Notes under the pieces: generated by a model
What the model saw: the letters and a program-made list of their open reading frames with translations, nothing else
The model's database searches: none
What the model was told of the DNA's origin: nothing
Shown here: positions 6,375-14,894 of the stretch, in pieces
How positions within the stretch are numbered: the stretch's first letter is position 1
How the letters are laid out: each line of letters starts with the position of its first letter
Position numbers and translations under genes: made by a program
Assembly (NCBI GenBank): GCA_900315605.1
Contig: OMZU01000017.1
Span: 1 to 32,713 of the forward strand
Length of the DNA: 32,713 nt
Reading direction: 5' to 3'
DNA from: an uncultured Eubacteriales bacterium
GTDB lineage: Bacteria; Bacillota; Clostridia; Oscillospirales; Acutalibacteraceae

Positions 6375-8150
6375 TTATTCCTCGCTTTTGAGCTGTATTC
6401 CCAGCACGTCAAGGCTTTCTTGGTCAACCGCCGACGGACAAGCCGACATCAGCTCGCTTGCGTTCTGAACCTTGGGGAACGCCGTTACGTCGCGCAGGTT
6501 TTCTGCGCCGCAAAGAAGCATTACTATGCGGTCAAGTCCGTATCCCATTCCGCCGTGAGGCGGTGCGCCGTACTTGTACGCCTCAACCAAAAAGCCGAAC
6601 TTGGCTTCAATCTCCTCGTCGGTGAGCTTGAGCGCGCGGAACATTTTTTGCTGAAGCTCAGGGTCGGTGATACGCATTGAGCCGCTTGACAGCTCAACGC
6701 CGTTGAGGGTGAGGTCAAACGCCTTTGCAACGACCTTTGACTTGTCGGTATCAAGATATTGCAGGCACTCTTCCTTGGGCATTGTAAAGGGATGGTGCAT
6801 TGCGACCCACTCGCCGGTCTCCTCGTCCTTTTCAAAGAACGGAAAATCAACGATCCAAAGGAATTTGAACTCGTCGGGAATGATGCCAAGACGCTTTGCC
6901 ACCGTAAGTCTGAGTGCTCCGAGGGTTGGGAGCACAACGCTGTTTTTGTCGGCAACGATCAAAATCACGTCGCCCTTCTCCGCGCCGAGTTTCTCGTAAA
7001 TCGCGGCAAGCTCGTCCTCGGTCATGAACTTTTTGAACGAAGCGTTCGGCTCGTCAACCCATCTTACATAAGCCAGACCCTTTGCGCCGATGCCCTTGGC
7101 GTATTCGGTCAGCTTGTCGATTTCTTTTCTTGTATATACTCCGGCGGCGTTCTTGGCAACGATCGCCCTTACCGAGCCGCCGTTCTCGATCACACCGGTA
7201 AACACCGAAAATCCGCAGTCCTTGACCAGATCGGAGATATCCTGGATCTTCATATCAAAGCGGATGTCGGGCTTGTCGGAGCCGTAGTTCTCCATTGCGT
7301 CCCTATAGGTCATGCGCTCAAACGGAGTTTCAAGCTCCCTGCCCAAAGCCTCGCGGAACAAATATTTAAAATAGCCCTCGTTGATTTCGAGGATATCCTC
7401 AACATCAACAAACGAAAGCTCCATATCTATCTGGGTAAACTCAGGCTGACGGTCGGCGCGCAGGTCCTCGTCGCGGAAGCAGCGCGCAAGCTGGATATAG
7501 CGGTCAAAGCCCGAAACCATCAAAAGCTGCTTGTAGATCTGCGGCGACTGCGGAAGCGCGTAGAACTTGCCGTTGTGGATTCGCGACGGAACAAGATAGT
7601 CTCTCGCGCCCTCGGGGGTTGACTTTATCATCATCGGGGTTTCGATCTCAACAAAGCCGTTTTGCGCAAAGTAATCGCGAGTCACCTTTGAGATCTTGCT
7701 TCTGAGCATGATATTGTTCAAAAGCGGACGGCGGCGAAGGTCGAGATAGCGGTATTTGAGCCTAAGCTCCTCGTTGGTCTGAGTATCGTCAACGATCTCA
7801 AAGGGCGGCGTCTGCGCCTTTGACAAAACTCTGAGGTCGCTGACAACGACCTCGATGTCGCCGGTCGGGATCTCGGAATTTTTCGCGCTTCTTTCACAAA
7901 CCATGCCCTTTGCCGCCAAAACGAACTCGGCGCGGCAGGAAGCCGCCTTGTCAAAAATCTCTCTGTCGGTATTGTCGTTAAAGGCAAGCTGAACGATTCC
8001 GGTGCGGTCGCGCAGGTCGATAAAAACAAGCTGACCCAAATCGCGGCAACGCTGAACCCAGCCGCAGACTGTGACCTCTTTTCCGACGTCCTCTATTCTT
8101 AAATCGCCGCAATAATTGCTGCGTCTTAATCCACTCATTAATTCTGCCAT
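6375..8150 (-). CDS. aspS: Aspartyl-tRNA synthetase
   Basis: A 591-residue class II synthetase of bacterial type that charges tRNA-Asp; the length is normal. The start at 8150 has AGGAGA upstream. The N-terminal OB-fold anticodon-binding domain (about 1-110) contains RCRDLGQLVF. The Leu in RDLG, rather than the His found in non-discriminating enzymes, suggests a tRNA-Asp-specific enzyme (inference). Motif 2 is FRDEDLRADRQPEFTQID. The GAD insertion domain spans the middle (about 290-410). Motif 3 near the end is GMGYGLDRIVML. It lies downstream of hisS as in many Firmicutes, but here the two are separated by about 490 bases filled with 88-bp tandem repeats. No T-box leader was found in that gap. 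Confidence 0.97.
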   Translation of the reverse strand: MAELMSGLRRSNYCGDLRIEDVGKEVTVCGWVQRCRDLGQLVFIDLRDRTGIVQLAFNDNTDREIFDKAASCRAEFVLAAKGMVCERSAKNSEIPTGDIEVVVSDLRVLSKAQTPPFEIVDDTQTNEELRLKYRYLDLRRRPLLNNIMLRSKISKVTRDYFAQNGFVEIETPMMIKSTPEGARDYLVPSRIHNGKFYALPQSPQIYKQLLMVSGFDRYIQLARCFRDEDLRADRQPEFTQIDMELSFVDVEDILEINEGYFKYLFREALGRELETPFERMTYRDAMENYGSDKPDIRFDMKIQDISDLVKDCGFSVFTGVIENGGSVRAIVAKNAAGVYTRKEIDKLTEYAKGIGAKGLAYVRWVDEPNASFKKFMTEDELAAIYEKLGAEKGDVILIVADKNSVVLPTLGALRLTVAKRLGIIPDEFKFLWIVDFPFFEKDEETGEWVAMHHPFTMPKEECLQYLDTDKSKVVAKAFDLTLNGVELSSGSMRITDPELQQKMFRALKLTDEEIEAKFGFLVEAYKYGAPPHGGMGYGLDRIVMLLCGAENLRDVTAFPKVQNASELMSACPSAVDQESLDVLGIQLKSEE

Positions 8151-8172
8151 ACTTAATTCTCCTTTTTTTATT

Positions 8173-8524
8173 CCGAGCAGAAAGCTCGGAGCACAATCAA
8201 ATCTCGGTTGCCCGAAAATGCTTTCATCTGTAAATATCGTTTTTATCCGAGTTTTTTACGTCGAGCAGATAACTCGGTGCATAATCAAATCTCGATTACC
8301 CGAAAATGCTTTCATCAATAAATAACGTTTTTAGCCGAGTTTTTTACGCCGAGCAGAAAGCTCGGAGCATAATCAAATCTCGGTTGCCCGAAAATGCTTT
8401 CATCTGTAAATATCGTTTTTAGCCGAGTTTTTTACGCCGAGCAGAAAGCTCGGAGCACAATCAAATCTCGATTACCCGAAAATGCTTTCATCTGTAAATA
8501 TCGTTTTTATCCGAGTTGAAGTCT
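8173..8524. repeat. Tandem array: four units of exactly 88 bp
   Basis: Units begin at 8173, 8261, 8349 and 8437. Each opens with a small hairpin, CCGAGC-AGAAA-GCTCGG in units 1, 3 and 4. Unit 2 has base changes but keeps most of the stem, with a T-G pair. Each also carries CCCGAAAATGCTTTC. The array fills most of the 491-base gap between hisS and aspS. Unit 1 ends at the aspS ribosome binding site, so if aspS is read from hisS or from within the gap, the repeats are in its leader. The reverse complement of the unit shares two blocks with the array at 25629-25852. There is no open frame of note inside. Confidence 0.92.
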
Positions 8525-8553
8525 CGAAATAAAATTATATCCATATTTATACA

Positions 8554-8597
8554 GTCGGGAACGAACGGTTTTTCCATATAAAACCTTTCTCCCCGAC
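8554..8597. other. Nested inverted repeats downstream of hisS
   Basis: GTCGGG (8554-8559) pairs with CCCGAC (8592-8597). Between them GGTTTT (8567-8572) pairs with AAAACC (8580-8585). It could be the hisS terminator, but there is no good T-run on the minus strand. The 45 bases before the hisS stop are AT-rich iterations of TGTCAAT-like words. Confidence 0.4.
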
Positions 8598-8641
8598 CGA
8601 AATTGTCCATTGTCAATTGTCAACTGTCAATTTTTTTAATG

Positions 8642-9937
8642 TCAATTGAGAAAAGCGTTGTTGTCGGTCAGACAAAGCACCGAAAACTTTTCTGCAAAGC
8701 TTTTGTCAAGCGCAAGGCTTGTTTGCTCGCCGGTTTCCATGTTCTTGACTGACGCGCAATTTTGCTCAAGCTCGTTGTCGCCGAGCACCAGCGAATATTT
8801 CGCGCCGATTTTGTCGGCATACTTCATCTGGGCGCGAAGTCCTCTGCCCACAACGTCGGTTTCTGCGGCAAGCCCGCATTCTCTGACGCCGCGCAGAAGC
8901 TCAAATGCCTTGACCTTTGCCGCGTCGCCCATTGTCGCGATATAAAGCGAGGTTTGGTTGTTGTTCGGTATCACGATGCCCTGACTGTCCATAACCATCA
9001 GCAGTCTTTCAAGTCCCATCGCAAAGCCGAGCGAGGGCATATGCTTGCCGCCGAGCTCCTCGATCAAGCCGTCATATCTACCGCCTCCGCAGACAGTTCC
9101 CTGCGCGCCGATGCAATCTGTTACAAACTCAAACACGGTTTTGGTGTAATAGTCAAGTCCGCGCACGATCGTCGGATTTACGGTGTATTCAACTCCGGCT
9201 GCGTCAAGGTAGCTTTTTACCTCGGTAAAATGCTGCTCACATTCCTCGCAAAGATAGTCGGTGATTTTGGGCGCGTCCTTTGCTATCTCTTTATCCTCCG
9301 GGCTTTTGCAGTCCAAAAGTCTCATCGGATTGCGCTCAAGCCTTGAAAGGCAGGTCTGGCACAGCCTGTCCTTGAATTGTCCGAAATACTCTCTGAGAGC
9401 CTCGTTGTATTTTGCTCTGCACTCCGGGCAGCCGATCGAATTAAGCTCCAGTCTGAGCTGACCGATCCCCAGTCTTTCAAAAATCGACTGTGCAACGCAA
9501 ATCAGCTCTGCGTCAGCAACAGGCGACTGGGTACCGTATTCCTCGATACCAAACTGGTGAAACTCACGAAGTCTGCCTGCCTGCGGCTTTTCGTAGCGGT
9601 AGCAAGAAACAAAATAGCTCGCCTTGATCGGAAGCCCCTCGTTGTCGAGCGCGTGCTCAAGCACCGCCCTTGCTGCTCCGGCAGTACCCTCGGGGCGAAG
9701 CGTTACGCTCTCGCCGCCCTTTGTGTCAAAGGTATACATCTCCTTTTGCACAACGTCGGTTGTCTGACCCACGCCGCGCGCAAAAAGCTCGGTGTGCTCA
9801 AAAGCCGGGGTGCGGATCTCCTTAAAGCCGTAGCAACGCGCTTCCTCGCGCATAATATTTTCGATAAACTGCCAGCGATAGCTCTCCTTTGGAAGAACAT
9901 CCTCGGTTCCTTTTATCTTCTTGGTTATCAAAGCCAT
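8642..9937 (-). CDS. hisS: Histidyl-tRNA synthetase
   Basis: A 431-residue class II synthetase charging tRNA-His. The ATG at 9937 is preferred over the in-frame TTG at 9946 because AAGGA is nine bases from the ATG and the protein then begins MALITKKIKGTEDVLP, the family start. Motif 2 is RYEKPQAGRLREFHQFGIE. The histidine-specific signatures RGLDYYTKTVFEF and GGRYDGLIEELGG are intact. The C-terminal anticodon-binding domain covers about 330-420. It has its own sigma-A promoter at 9973-10001, directly after the mgsA terminator, and precedes aspS. It has no T-box leader, unlike many Firmicute hisS-aspS operons. Confidence 0.97.
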   Translation of the reverse strand: MALITKKIKGTEDVLPKESYRWQFIENIMREEARCYGFKEIRTPAFEHTELFARGVGQTTDVVQKEMYTFDTKGGESVTLRPEGTAGAARAVLEHALDNEGLPIKASYFVSCYRYEKPQAGRLREFHQFGIEEYGTQSPVADAELICVAQSIFERLGIGQLRLELNSIGCPECRAKYNEALREYFGQFKDRLCQTCLSRLERNPMRLLDCKSPEDKEIAKDAPKITDYLCEECEQHFTEVKSYLDAAGVEYTVNPTIVRGLDYYTKTVFEFVTDCIGAQGTVCGGGRYDGLIEELGGKHMPSLGFAMGLERLLMVMDSQGIVIPNNNQTSLYIATMGDAAKVKAFELLRGVRECGLAAETDVVGRGLRAQMKYADKIGAKYSLVLGDNELEQNCASVKNMETGEQTSLALDKSFAEKFSVLCLTDNNAFLN

Positions 9938-9972
9938 ACTGCTCAATCCTTTATCAAGTCAATTTAATATGT

Positions 9973-10001
9973 ATTATACTATATTTTTAAACATAAAACA
10001 A
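9973..10001 (-). promoter_or_regulatory. Sigma-A promoter of hisS
   Basis: On the minus strand TTGTTT (9996-10001) and TATAAT (9973-9978) are 17 bases apart, giving a short leader before the ATG at 9937. Confidence 0.65.
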
Positions 10002-10004
10002 GAT

Positions 10005-10031
10005 ATCGGACGACAAAAATTGCCGTCCGAT
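10005..10031. terminator. Terminator after the mgsA-like gene
   Basis: ATCGGACG (10005-10012) pairs with CGTCCGAT (10024-10031). T-rich sequence follows on both strands. It lies between the mgsA-like stop and the hisS promoter. Confidence 0.75.
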
Positions 10032-10095
10032 TTATTTTTGATATTATTATAACCTAAAGTGAACCGGGCGCGAAAACTCCCGCAAACCCGAAAAG

Positions 10096-10491
10096 TTATT
10101 TTAAAATATTTCTCCAGTCAAGGTCGCCGCGCTCAAGACCGTGGATAAGCACCTCGGCTGTGGCGATATTGGTTGCGACCGGGATATTGTGCATGTCGCA
10201 AAGTCTGAGCATATTCATATCGTTAGGCTCGTTCGGCTTTGGGCTGAGGGGATCTCTGAAAAACAGAAGCATGTCAACCTCGTTGCAGGCAATGCGCGCT
10301 GCTATCTGCTGGCTGCCGCCCTGGGAACCCGCGAGGAATTTCTGAATGGAAAGACCCGTTGCCTCCGAAACCATTTTGCCGGTTGTGCCGGTTGCGCAAA
10401 GGTTGTTGCGGCTGAGCACACCGCAGTAAGCAATACAGAACTGAACCATAAGTTCTTTCTTTTCATCATGAGCAATAAGTGCTATATTCAT
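10096..10491 (-). CDS. mgsA: Methylglyoxal synthase homologue lacking catalytic residues
   Basis: A 131-residue protein of the methylglyoxal synthase family, which converts dihydroxyacetone phosphate to methylglyoxal. The ATG at 10491 is used rather than the TTG at 10497, for which GGAGGA would be too close. The phosphate-binding part is intact (AHD at 8-10, ATGTTGKM at 33-40) and FFRDPL (77-82) is present. However, the family motif GGDQQ, whose Asp is the catalytic base (Asp71 in E. coli), reads GGSQQ (Ser60). The downstream PHDPD reads PNEPN, replacing E. coli His98 and Asp101 with Asn. The gene is otherwise full length and not decayed. It may be inactive as a synthase, act on something else, or serve as a phosphate-ligand sensor. 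It lies after minD, an order common in Clostridia. Confidence 0.85.
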   Translation of the reverse strand: MNIALIAHDEKKELMVQFCIAYCGVLSRNNLCATGTTGKMVSEATGLSIQKFLAGSQGGSQQIAARIACNEVDMLLFFRDPLSPKPNEPNDMNMLRLCDMHNIPVATNIATAEVLIHGLERGDLDWRNILK

Positions 10492-10582
10492 ATCCAATAT
10501 TCCTCCAAACTCAATATCTCAATATTATTATGGCAATACCCCTACGATTTCAAAATGCGAAACGCCCGATGCTGCCTGTTTG

Positions 10583-11320
10583 TTATTTGTAAATCAGCGG
10601 CACCTGCCGTCCCAAAACTCTGTCGGCAAGTCCGTCAAAAATCTTCAGCGAAGGAGAGTTCTTTCCGCTTGTCAAGCCCTTTTGCATTATCACCGAAATA
10701 CCGATATCAAACGGGATAAGGGCGATAAGCTGAGTTTGCGAAGCGTCGATCACATCGTCAAGGTCGCGGTAAAAGCCGAGCCTTGTAAACATTTTGCGGT
10801 CAAAGCGGTTGATAACCAGCCTGACTTGTTCTATTCCCATTAGTGAAAGCTTTTGTCTGACCTTTACACAGCCCCTTATGCTTGTGGGCTCTGCGTTGGT
10901 CACGATCAAAGCAGTTGAAGCGGGCGAAGCCGCAGTTATAAAGCCCGAGCCGATCCCGGCAGGCGAATCTATGATTACATAATCATAGTCTTTTCTGACA
11001 GATTCAACAAGCTGGGTAAAGACCTCGGGACTGAGCTCATTTTCTGCGTCAAACGGAGCAGCCATAAAAAACAAGCCGTCGTCTCCGCGGCACGGATAAA
11101 CAGCCTCCTGAACCGTGCAGTTGCCGCAAACCGCATCGGAAGCGTCAAAAAGTATGTCTCGCTCCATATCGAGCATTATGTCAAGTCCGCGCATACCGCA
11201 GTCGCAGTCAATAAGTAAAACACGCTTGCCGTGCTTTAGAAGCGAAACGGAAAGGCAAATGCATACCGTTGACTTTCCGGTGCCGCCTTTGCCCGACGCT
11301 ACAACTATCACATTGTTCAT
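10583..11320 (-). CDS. minD: MinD-like ParA-family ATPase (septum site determination)
   Basis: A 245-residue ATPase. The start at 11320 has AGAGGT upstream, and the fold begins at once (MNNVIVVASGKGGTGKST). The deviant Walker A motif KGGTGKST is at 11-18, and the second sugar-binding stretch DCDCGMRGLD follows the first strand. Walker B is YDYVIIDSPAGIG. The usual role is ATP-dependent membrane binding that helps place the division site. MinD normally ends in an amphipathic membrane-targeting helix; here the tail KIFDGLADRVLGRQVPLIYK is only weakly like it. Neither minC nor minE is adjacent, so its partner is unclear. It has its own promoter (11341-11369), downstream of PBP2 and upstream of the mgsA-like gene. 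Confidence 0.85.
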   Translation of the reverse strand: MNNVIVVASGKGGTGKSTVCICLSVSLLKHGKRVLLIDCDCGMRGLDIMLDMERDILFDASDAVCGNCTVQEAVYPCRGDDGLFFMAAPFDAENELSPEVFTQLVESVRKDYDYVIIDSPAGIGSGFITAASPASTALIVTNAEPTSIRGCVKVRQKLSLMGIEQVRLVINRFDRKMFTRLGFYRDLDDVIDASQTQLIALIPFDIGISVIMQKGLTSGKNSPSLKIFDGLADRVLGRQVPLIYK

Positions 11321-11340
11321 AATACTATTACCTCTGCTAT

Positions 11341-11369
11341 ATTTTATCATAAAATTTGCTAAAGGGCAA
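11341..11369 (-). promoter_or_regulatory. Sigma-A promoter of minD
   Basis: On the minus strand TTGCCC (11364-11369) and TAAAAT (11341-11346) are spaced by 17 bases, about 20 bases before the start codon. An additional 160 bases up to the PBP2 stop are AT-rich with nothing else recognised. Confidence 0.55.
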
Positions 11370-11532
11370 CAAAAAGACTGTTTTTTTTCAAACAAAATTT
11401 TCGCACTGTTTTTAGCAATAATGCACAAAGAATATATAAATTACCTCGCTTTGATATGTTATAAGCACTGATTATTTCTTTTAAAAAAGTTTGAGCCGCC
11501 GCCGGTCAGCCAAAACATCAAAAATTTCCGTC

Positions 11533-13542
11533 TTATTCATCTTTGAAAAAATAAGCGTCCAAAAGGTCTTTTGCCACCGCCATAGAGTATTTTCCCCTTG
11601 CGCCGTGCTCGATCACCACAGCGATCGCAACCTCCGGATCTTCAAACGGCGCGTAGCACATAAAGGTGGTGTGGTCGGAGCCTGAGTTCTCGGCTGTTCC
11701 GGTTTTTGCGGCGATTTGGATCTCGTAATCGCCGAAGACGCTGCTTGCCGTTCCGTCTGTTGCGACCTCGCGCATGGCGTTTTGCACAAGCTTCATATTT
11801 TCGGGCGAGACCGGGCATTCGTCGGCTTTTTGCGGAGCGGAAAAATCGGAGATCACCTCTTTGCACTGATAATCCGTGAGCTTTTCAACAAGGTGAGTTT
11901 TCAGTCTTACTCCGTTGTTTGCAAGGGTCGCCGCGTAGGTCGCGAGCTGCGCCGGGGTAAAAGCGTTGTCGGACTGACCGATCGCCGCCTGAACGGTGTT
12001 GCCTGCCTGCCACTGAGTGCTGTCGCGCCCGGCAAGCGTTCCGCGGCTTTCTTCTATCTCGACCCCGGTGTATTCGCCGAGCCCGAATTTTTCGGCATAA
12101 AGATACATCGGCTCGATCCCGAGCCTTCTGCCGGTTTCCGCAAAAAAATAGTTGCAGGAATGAGAGATAGCAGAGGTCACGTCCATGTCGCCGTGGTAGT
12201 GCATACACTGTACTATATTAGTAGGATAATAGTCGTAATTTTGCTTGCAAAAAATCTCGGTTTGAGGCGTGATTATCTTCTCCTCAAGCGCGGCGCAGGC
12301 AACGCAGGGCTTGAAAAGCGAGCCGCAGGCAAACGAGCCGACAAACGCGCGGTTGAACATCGGCGAGCTTTCGTCCTCTGAAAGCTCGATATAATAATCT
12401 CCGTATTCACTGTAGCGGTTGAGGTCATAGGTGGGATAGCTTGCCGCTGCAAGCACCGAAAAATCCCTGACGTCCAGCATGACTACCGCGCCGGTTTCGC
12501 AGTCCTCTCCCATATTATTTCCTCCGGTTTGAGCTTGCTCGGCTCTGCCGGCTTCTCTTGCCGCCGGAATATTTTCGGCAAGCGATTCCGCCGCGACCCT
12601 TTGCAGCTGCGAATCCAGGGTGAGCCATACGGTGTTGCCGGGCTTTGAGTCGATGGTTTCAACCTCGTCAACGACCGCACCCCCGGAATTTCTCTTTACG
12701 ATCCTCGAACCGCCGCTGCCCTTAAGCTCGCTTTCAAATGCAAGCTCTATCCCGAATTTTCCTATTTTATCGCTCAGCGCGTATTCCTTTCCTTCTGCTT
12801 CAAGCTCTTTGAGCTCCTCCTCGGTCAGCGCGCCCAGCGCACCCAAAACGTGCGGTGCAAGAGCCGGGTCGGACGCAGAACGCTCAAGACGTGTGCGCAC
12901 GTCAACGCCGCTTATCCCTTGGGTGTTCTCGCTGACCGCGTCAATGGTGCTTCGGCTGATATCGTCGGCAAAAACATACGGCTTTGACGAAGAATAACCC
13001 TCGAGCTCCATGTTGAACAAAACCGATTCCAGATTTCTCAGATCATATTGCGAGTATGATTCGCCGAGCTTATATCTCTCACGCAGGCTTTCGGCACATT
13101 CAGCCGCGCTAAGCTCTCCGTTCAGAAACTCCTTTGAAAAAAGCGTCTGCTTTTCTTTTTCTTTTCCGTCCCTAAAGGAGAATTTATCGTTGACATAATC
13201 AAACGGCAGCGCATCGATCCAAGCACCGCCGCTGCCCTCAACAAGTGAGATCAGCCGCAAAATCGTTTCGTTAAGGCTGCTTTCGTCGGCATACAGCTTG
13301 TCTATGACGATTTGATATTTTGTGCTGTTGATAACAAGCCCCTTGCCGTTGCGATCCAAAATCTCTCCCCGGACCGCGTCTGTGCTGACGGTGTAGGCGG
13401 TTGACCGCGAAGCAAGCCTTCTGTACTCCTCGCCGTGTACAAGCTGCCAGTCCGCAAGCCTTGCCGTAAACAGCGCGAAAAAAAATATGGTTATTATAAT
13501 GCAAACCGAATATACTGTTATCCTGCTTCCTTTTTTTCGCAT
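11533..13542 (-). CDS. mrdA: Penicillin-binding protein 2 (elongation transpeptidase)
   Basis: A 669-residue class B penicillin-binding protein that cross-links peptidoglycan during lateral wall growth. The start at 13542 has GGAGGG four bases upstream. An N-terminal membrane anchor is at about 9-28. The pedestal domain opens with RGEILDRNGKGLVIN (58-72). The transpeptidase domain has the active-site SLFK (408-411), SCN (462-464) and KTG (613-615). Its place directly after mreD supports the PBP2/MrdA assignment over the sporulation protein SpoVD, as does the lack of PASTA domains. It follows mreD after about 30 bases and is probably in the mreBCD transcript. A RodA partner is not encoded in the window. 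Confidence 0.93.
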   Translation of the reverse strand: MRKKGSRITVYSVCIIITIFFFALFTARLADWQLVHGEEYRRLASRSTAYTVSTDAVRGEILDRNGKGLVINSTKYQIVIDKLYADESSLNETILRLISLVEGSGGAWIDALPFDYVNDKFSFRDGKEKEKQTLFSKEFLNGELSAAECAESLRERYKLGESYSQYDLRNLESVLFNMELEGYSSSKPYVFADDISRSTIDAVSENTQGISGVDVRTRLERSASDPALAPHVLGALGALTEEELKELEAEGKEYALSDKIGKFGIELAFESELKGSGGSRIVKRNSGGAVVDEVETIDSKPGNTVWLTLDSQLQRVAAESLAENIPAAREAGRAEQAQTGGNNMGEDCETGAVVMLDVRDFSVLAAASYPTYDLNRYSEYGDYYIELSEDESSPMFNRAFVGSFACGSLFKPCVACAALEEKIITPQTEIFCKQNYDYYPTNIVQCMHYHGDMDVTSAISHSCNYFFAETGRRLGIEPMYLYAEKFGLGEYTGVEIEESRGTLAGRDSTQWQAGNTVQAAIGQSDNAFTPAQLATYAATLANNGVRLKTHLVEKLTDYQCKEVISDFSAPQKADECPVSPENMKLVQNAMREVATDGTASSVFGDYEIQIAAKTGTAENSGSDHTTFMCYAPFEDPEVAIAVVIEHGARGKYSMAVAKDLLDAYFFKDE

Positions 13543-13574
13543 TTTTCCCTCCGAACCGTTTGTATGAACGCTGA

Positions 13575-14063
13575 CTATTTCAGCGCGTCCGACAAAAAAC
13601 GATTAAGAAAATACAGCGGCACGGTTGCCGCAAAGGTGTAGATCATCCTTGATATGTAGTGGCTGACAAAAAGCTCTGCGCCGCCCTGCGGCAGAGCAAA
13701 AAGCAAAAATCGCGCGCCCAAAATCAACACTGTCGCCGCAAGGCAAAGCACAACGGCGATCGCCGCGCCGCCGCTGAAATAATACCGCGTCAGGCAACAC
13801 AGCGCGTAGCACAAAAGCGTTAGAGAAACAGCAAAAAAGCCTATTGTCCCTCCTGCCGAAATATCGGCAAGCGCGCCGCAGACCGCCGCAAAAACCAGCG
13901 ACGGTACGACCTCCTCCACTGCCGCTATGCTCAGCGCGAAGGAAACCAGCAGCACGGGCTTTCCGCCGAAAACCTCGGGAATGAGCCCCGGGGTGCCTTG
14001 CAGCACGAGCAGTAAAATTATTTCGAGCGAATAGGCGGCGTATCTGATTATTTTCAGCTTCAT
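13575..14063 (-). CDS. mreD: Rod shape-determining protein MreD
   Basis: A 162-residue integral membrane protein with about five predicted helices, the usual size and hydropathy of MreD, which joins MreC and the wall-synthesis enzymes in the elongasome. The start at 14063 overlaps the mreC stop (ATGA), giving translational coupling. The family is weakly conserved, so the call depends on the position between mreC and PBP2 and on the helix pattern, including GGKPVLLVSFALSIA near the second helix. Base composition is GC-rich like that of its neighbours. Confidence 0.9.
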   Translation of the reverse strand: MKLKIIRYAAYSLEIILLLVLQGTPGLIPEVFGGKPVLLVSFALSIAAVEEVVPSLVFAAVCGALADISAGGTIGFFAVSLTLLCYALCCLTRYYFSGGAAIAVVLCLAATVLILGARFLLFALPQGGAELFVSHYISRMIYTFAATVPLYFLNRFLSDALK

Positions 14064-14878
14064 TCGCCCTCACTGCCCTTCATATAATCAATGACCACCG
14101 CAGCTGCCGTGATCGAAGAAATATCGTCATACGGCTCTATGACCGCGGTTTGAGAAGCGTCATAGGAATTGAATTCCAGCTCCCTGACCTTGCCGACGAT
14201 CAGGTTCGGCGGATAAACTCCGCCTGTGCCGGAGGTGACGATAATATCGTCTGCGGCAATTTTGTTGTCGCCGTCGAGCTTGCCCATTCCCGTCATGCCG
14301 CGGCTGCAAAGCGAATCGCTTCCGCTGATGATCCCGCCGTCGCCGCTCTGCTTGTCAACCGCAGCCACGCGAGCGTCGGGAGAAAGGATAGTGGTCACCA
14401 TGCAGGTGGTCGCGTCAACGCGGCTGATCCTGCCGACAAGTCCGTTTTCGGTCACTACGCTGTCGTTGATTTTGACCGAATCCACCGAACCAACGTCAAG
14501 AGTGAAGCCGCAAAAATCGTCATTCGGATCGCGCCTGATGACCTTTGCAGGCAAAAGCTTCAGCGACTTGTTTTTCTCCTTTAGCTCATAATATCCGCGC
14601 AGCCGTTCGTTTTCTTCCTTTGTGTCAAGATAGTCCACAAGCTGCTCTCTGAGCCTTGCGTTTTCCTTTTTCAGCTCCTCGTTTTCGGCTTTTAGGGCTT
14701 CCGGATCGGAAATGTCCGACCCTGCGGAAGCAGCCGAAGCAGAGATCTGAAAAATCCCGCGAAACGCAGCGTTTACGGCTGTCGGTATCAGCGAATTGTC
14801 TGCAAGCGAAAACACGCTCACCGTCATTACGAGGATGAGCGTTATTATCAGGGCTTTGAGATTTCTTTTGTCAAGCAT
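14060..14878 (-). CDS. mreC: Rod shape-determining protein MreC
   Basis: A 272-residue protein, start 14878 with AGAGGTG upstream. An N-terminal membrane helix (about 7-26) is followed by a coiled coil (about 58-105) rich in Glu, Lys and Leu. The periplasm-side beta-barrel pair (about 108-260) has typical MreC signatures such as VVTENGLVGRISRV and VTSGTGGVYPPNLIVGKV. It links the cytoplasmic MreB filament to the wall enzymes outside the membrane. It is followed by mreD with a 4-bp overlap. The 76-base gap from mreB holds a palindromic repeat, so read-through from mreB may be reduced. Confidence 0.95.
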   Translation of the reverse strand: MLDKRNLKALIITLILVMTVSVFSLADNSLIPTAVNAAFRGIFQISASAASAGSDISDPEALKAENEELKKENARLREQLVDYLDTKEENERLRGYYELKEKNKSLKLLPAKVIRRDPNDDFCGFTLDVGSVDSVKINDSVVTENGLVGRISRVDATTCMVTTILSPDARVAAVDKQSGDGGIISGSDSLCSRGMTGMGKLDGDNKIAADDIIVTSGTGGVYPPNLIVGKVRELEFNSYDASQTAVIEPYDDISSITAAAVVIDYMKGSEGE

Positions 14879-14894
14879 GAAAACACCTCTGCGT

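Noticed and set aside
6759-7622. 287-codon plus-strand frame opposite aspS
   Set aside because: aspS is unmistakable on the other strand; the opposite frame has no family features and no start signal.
8173-8524. CRISPR array
   Set aside because: The 88-bp units are contiguous tandem copies, without short repeats alternating with unique spacers, and no cas genes are present.
8151-10095. T-box riboswitches upstream of aspS or hisS
   Set aside because: No TGGNACCGCG-like T-box sequence or specifier stem was found in either leader.
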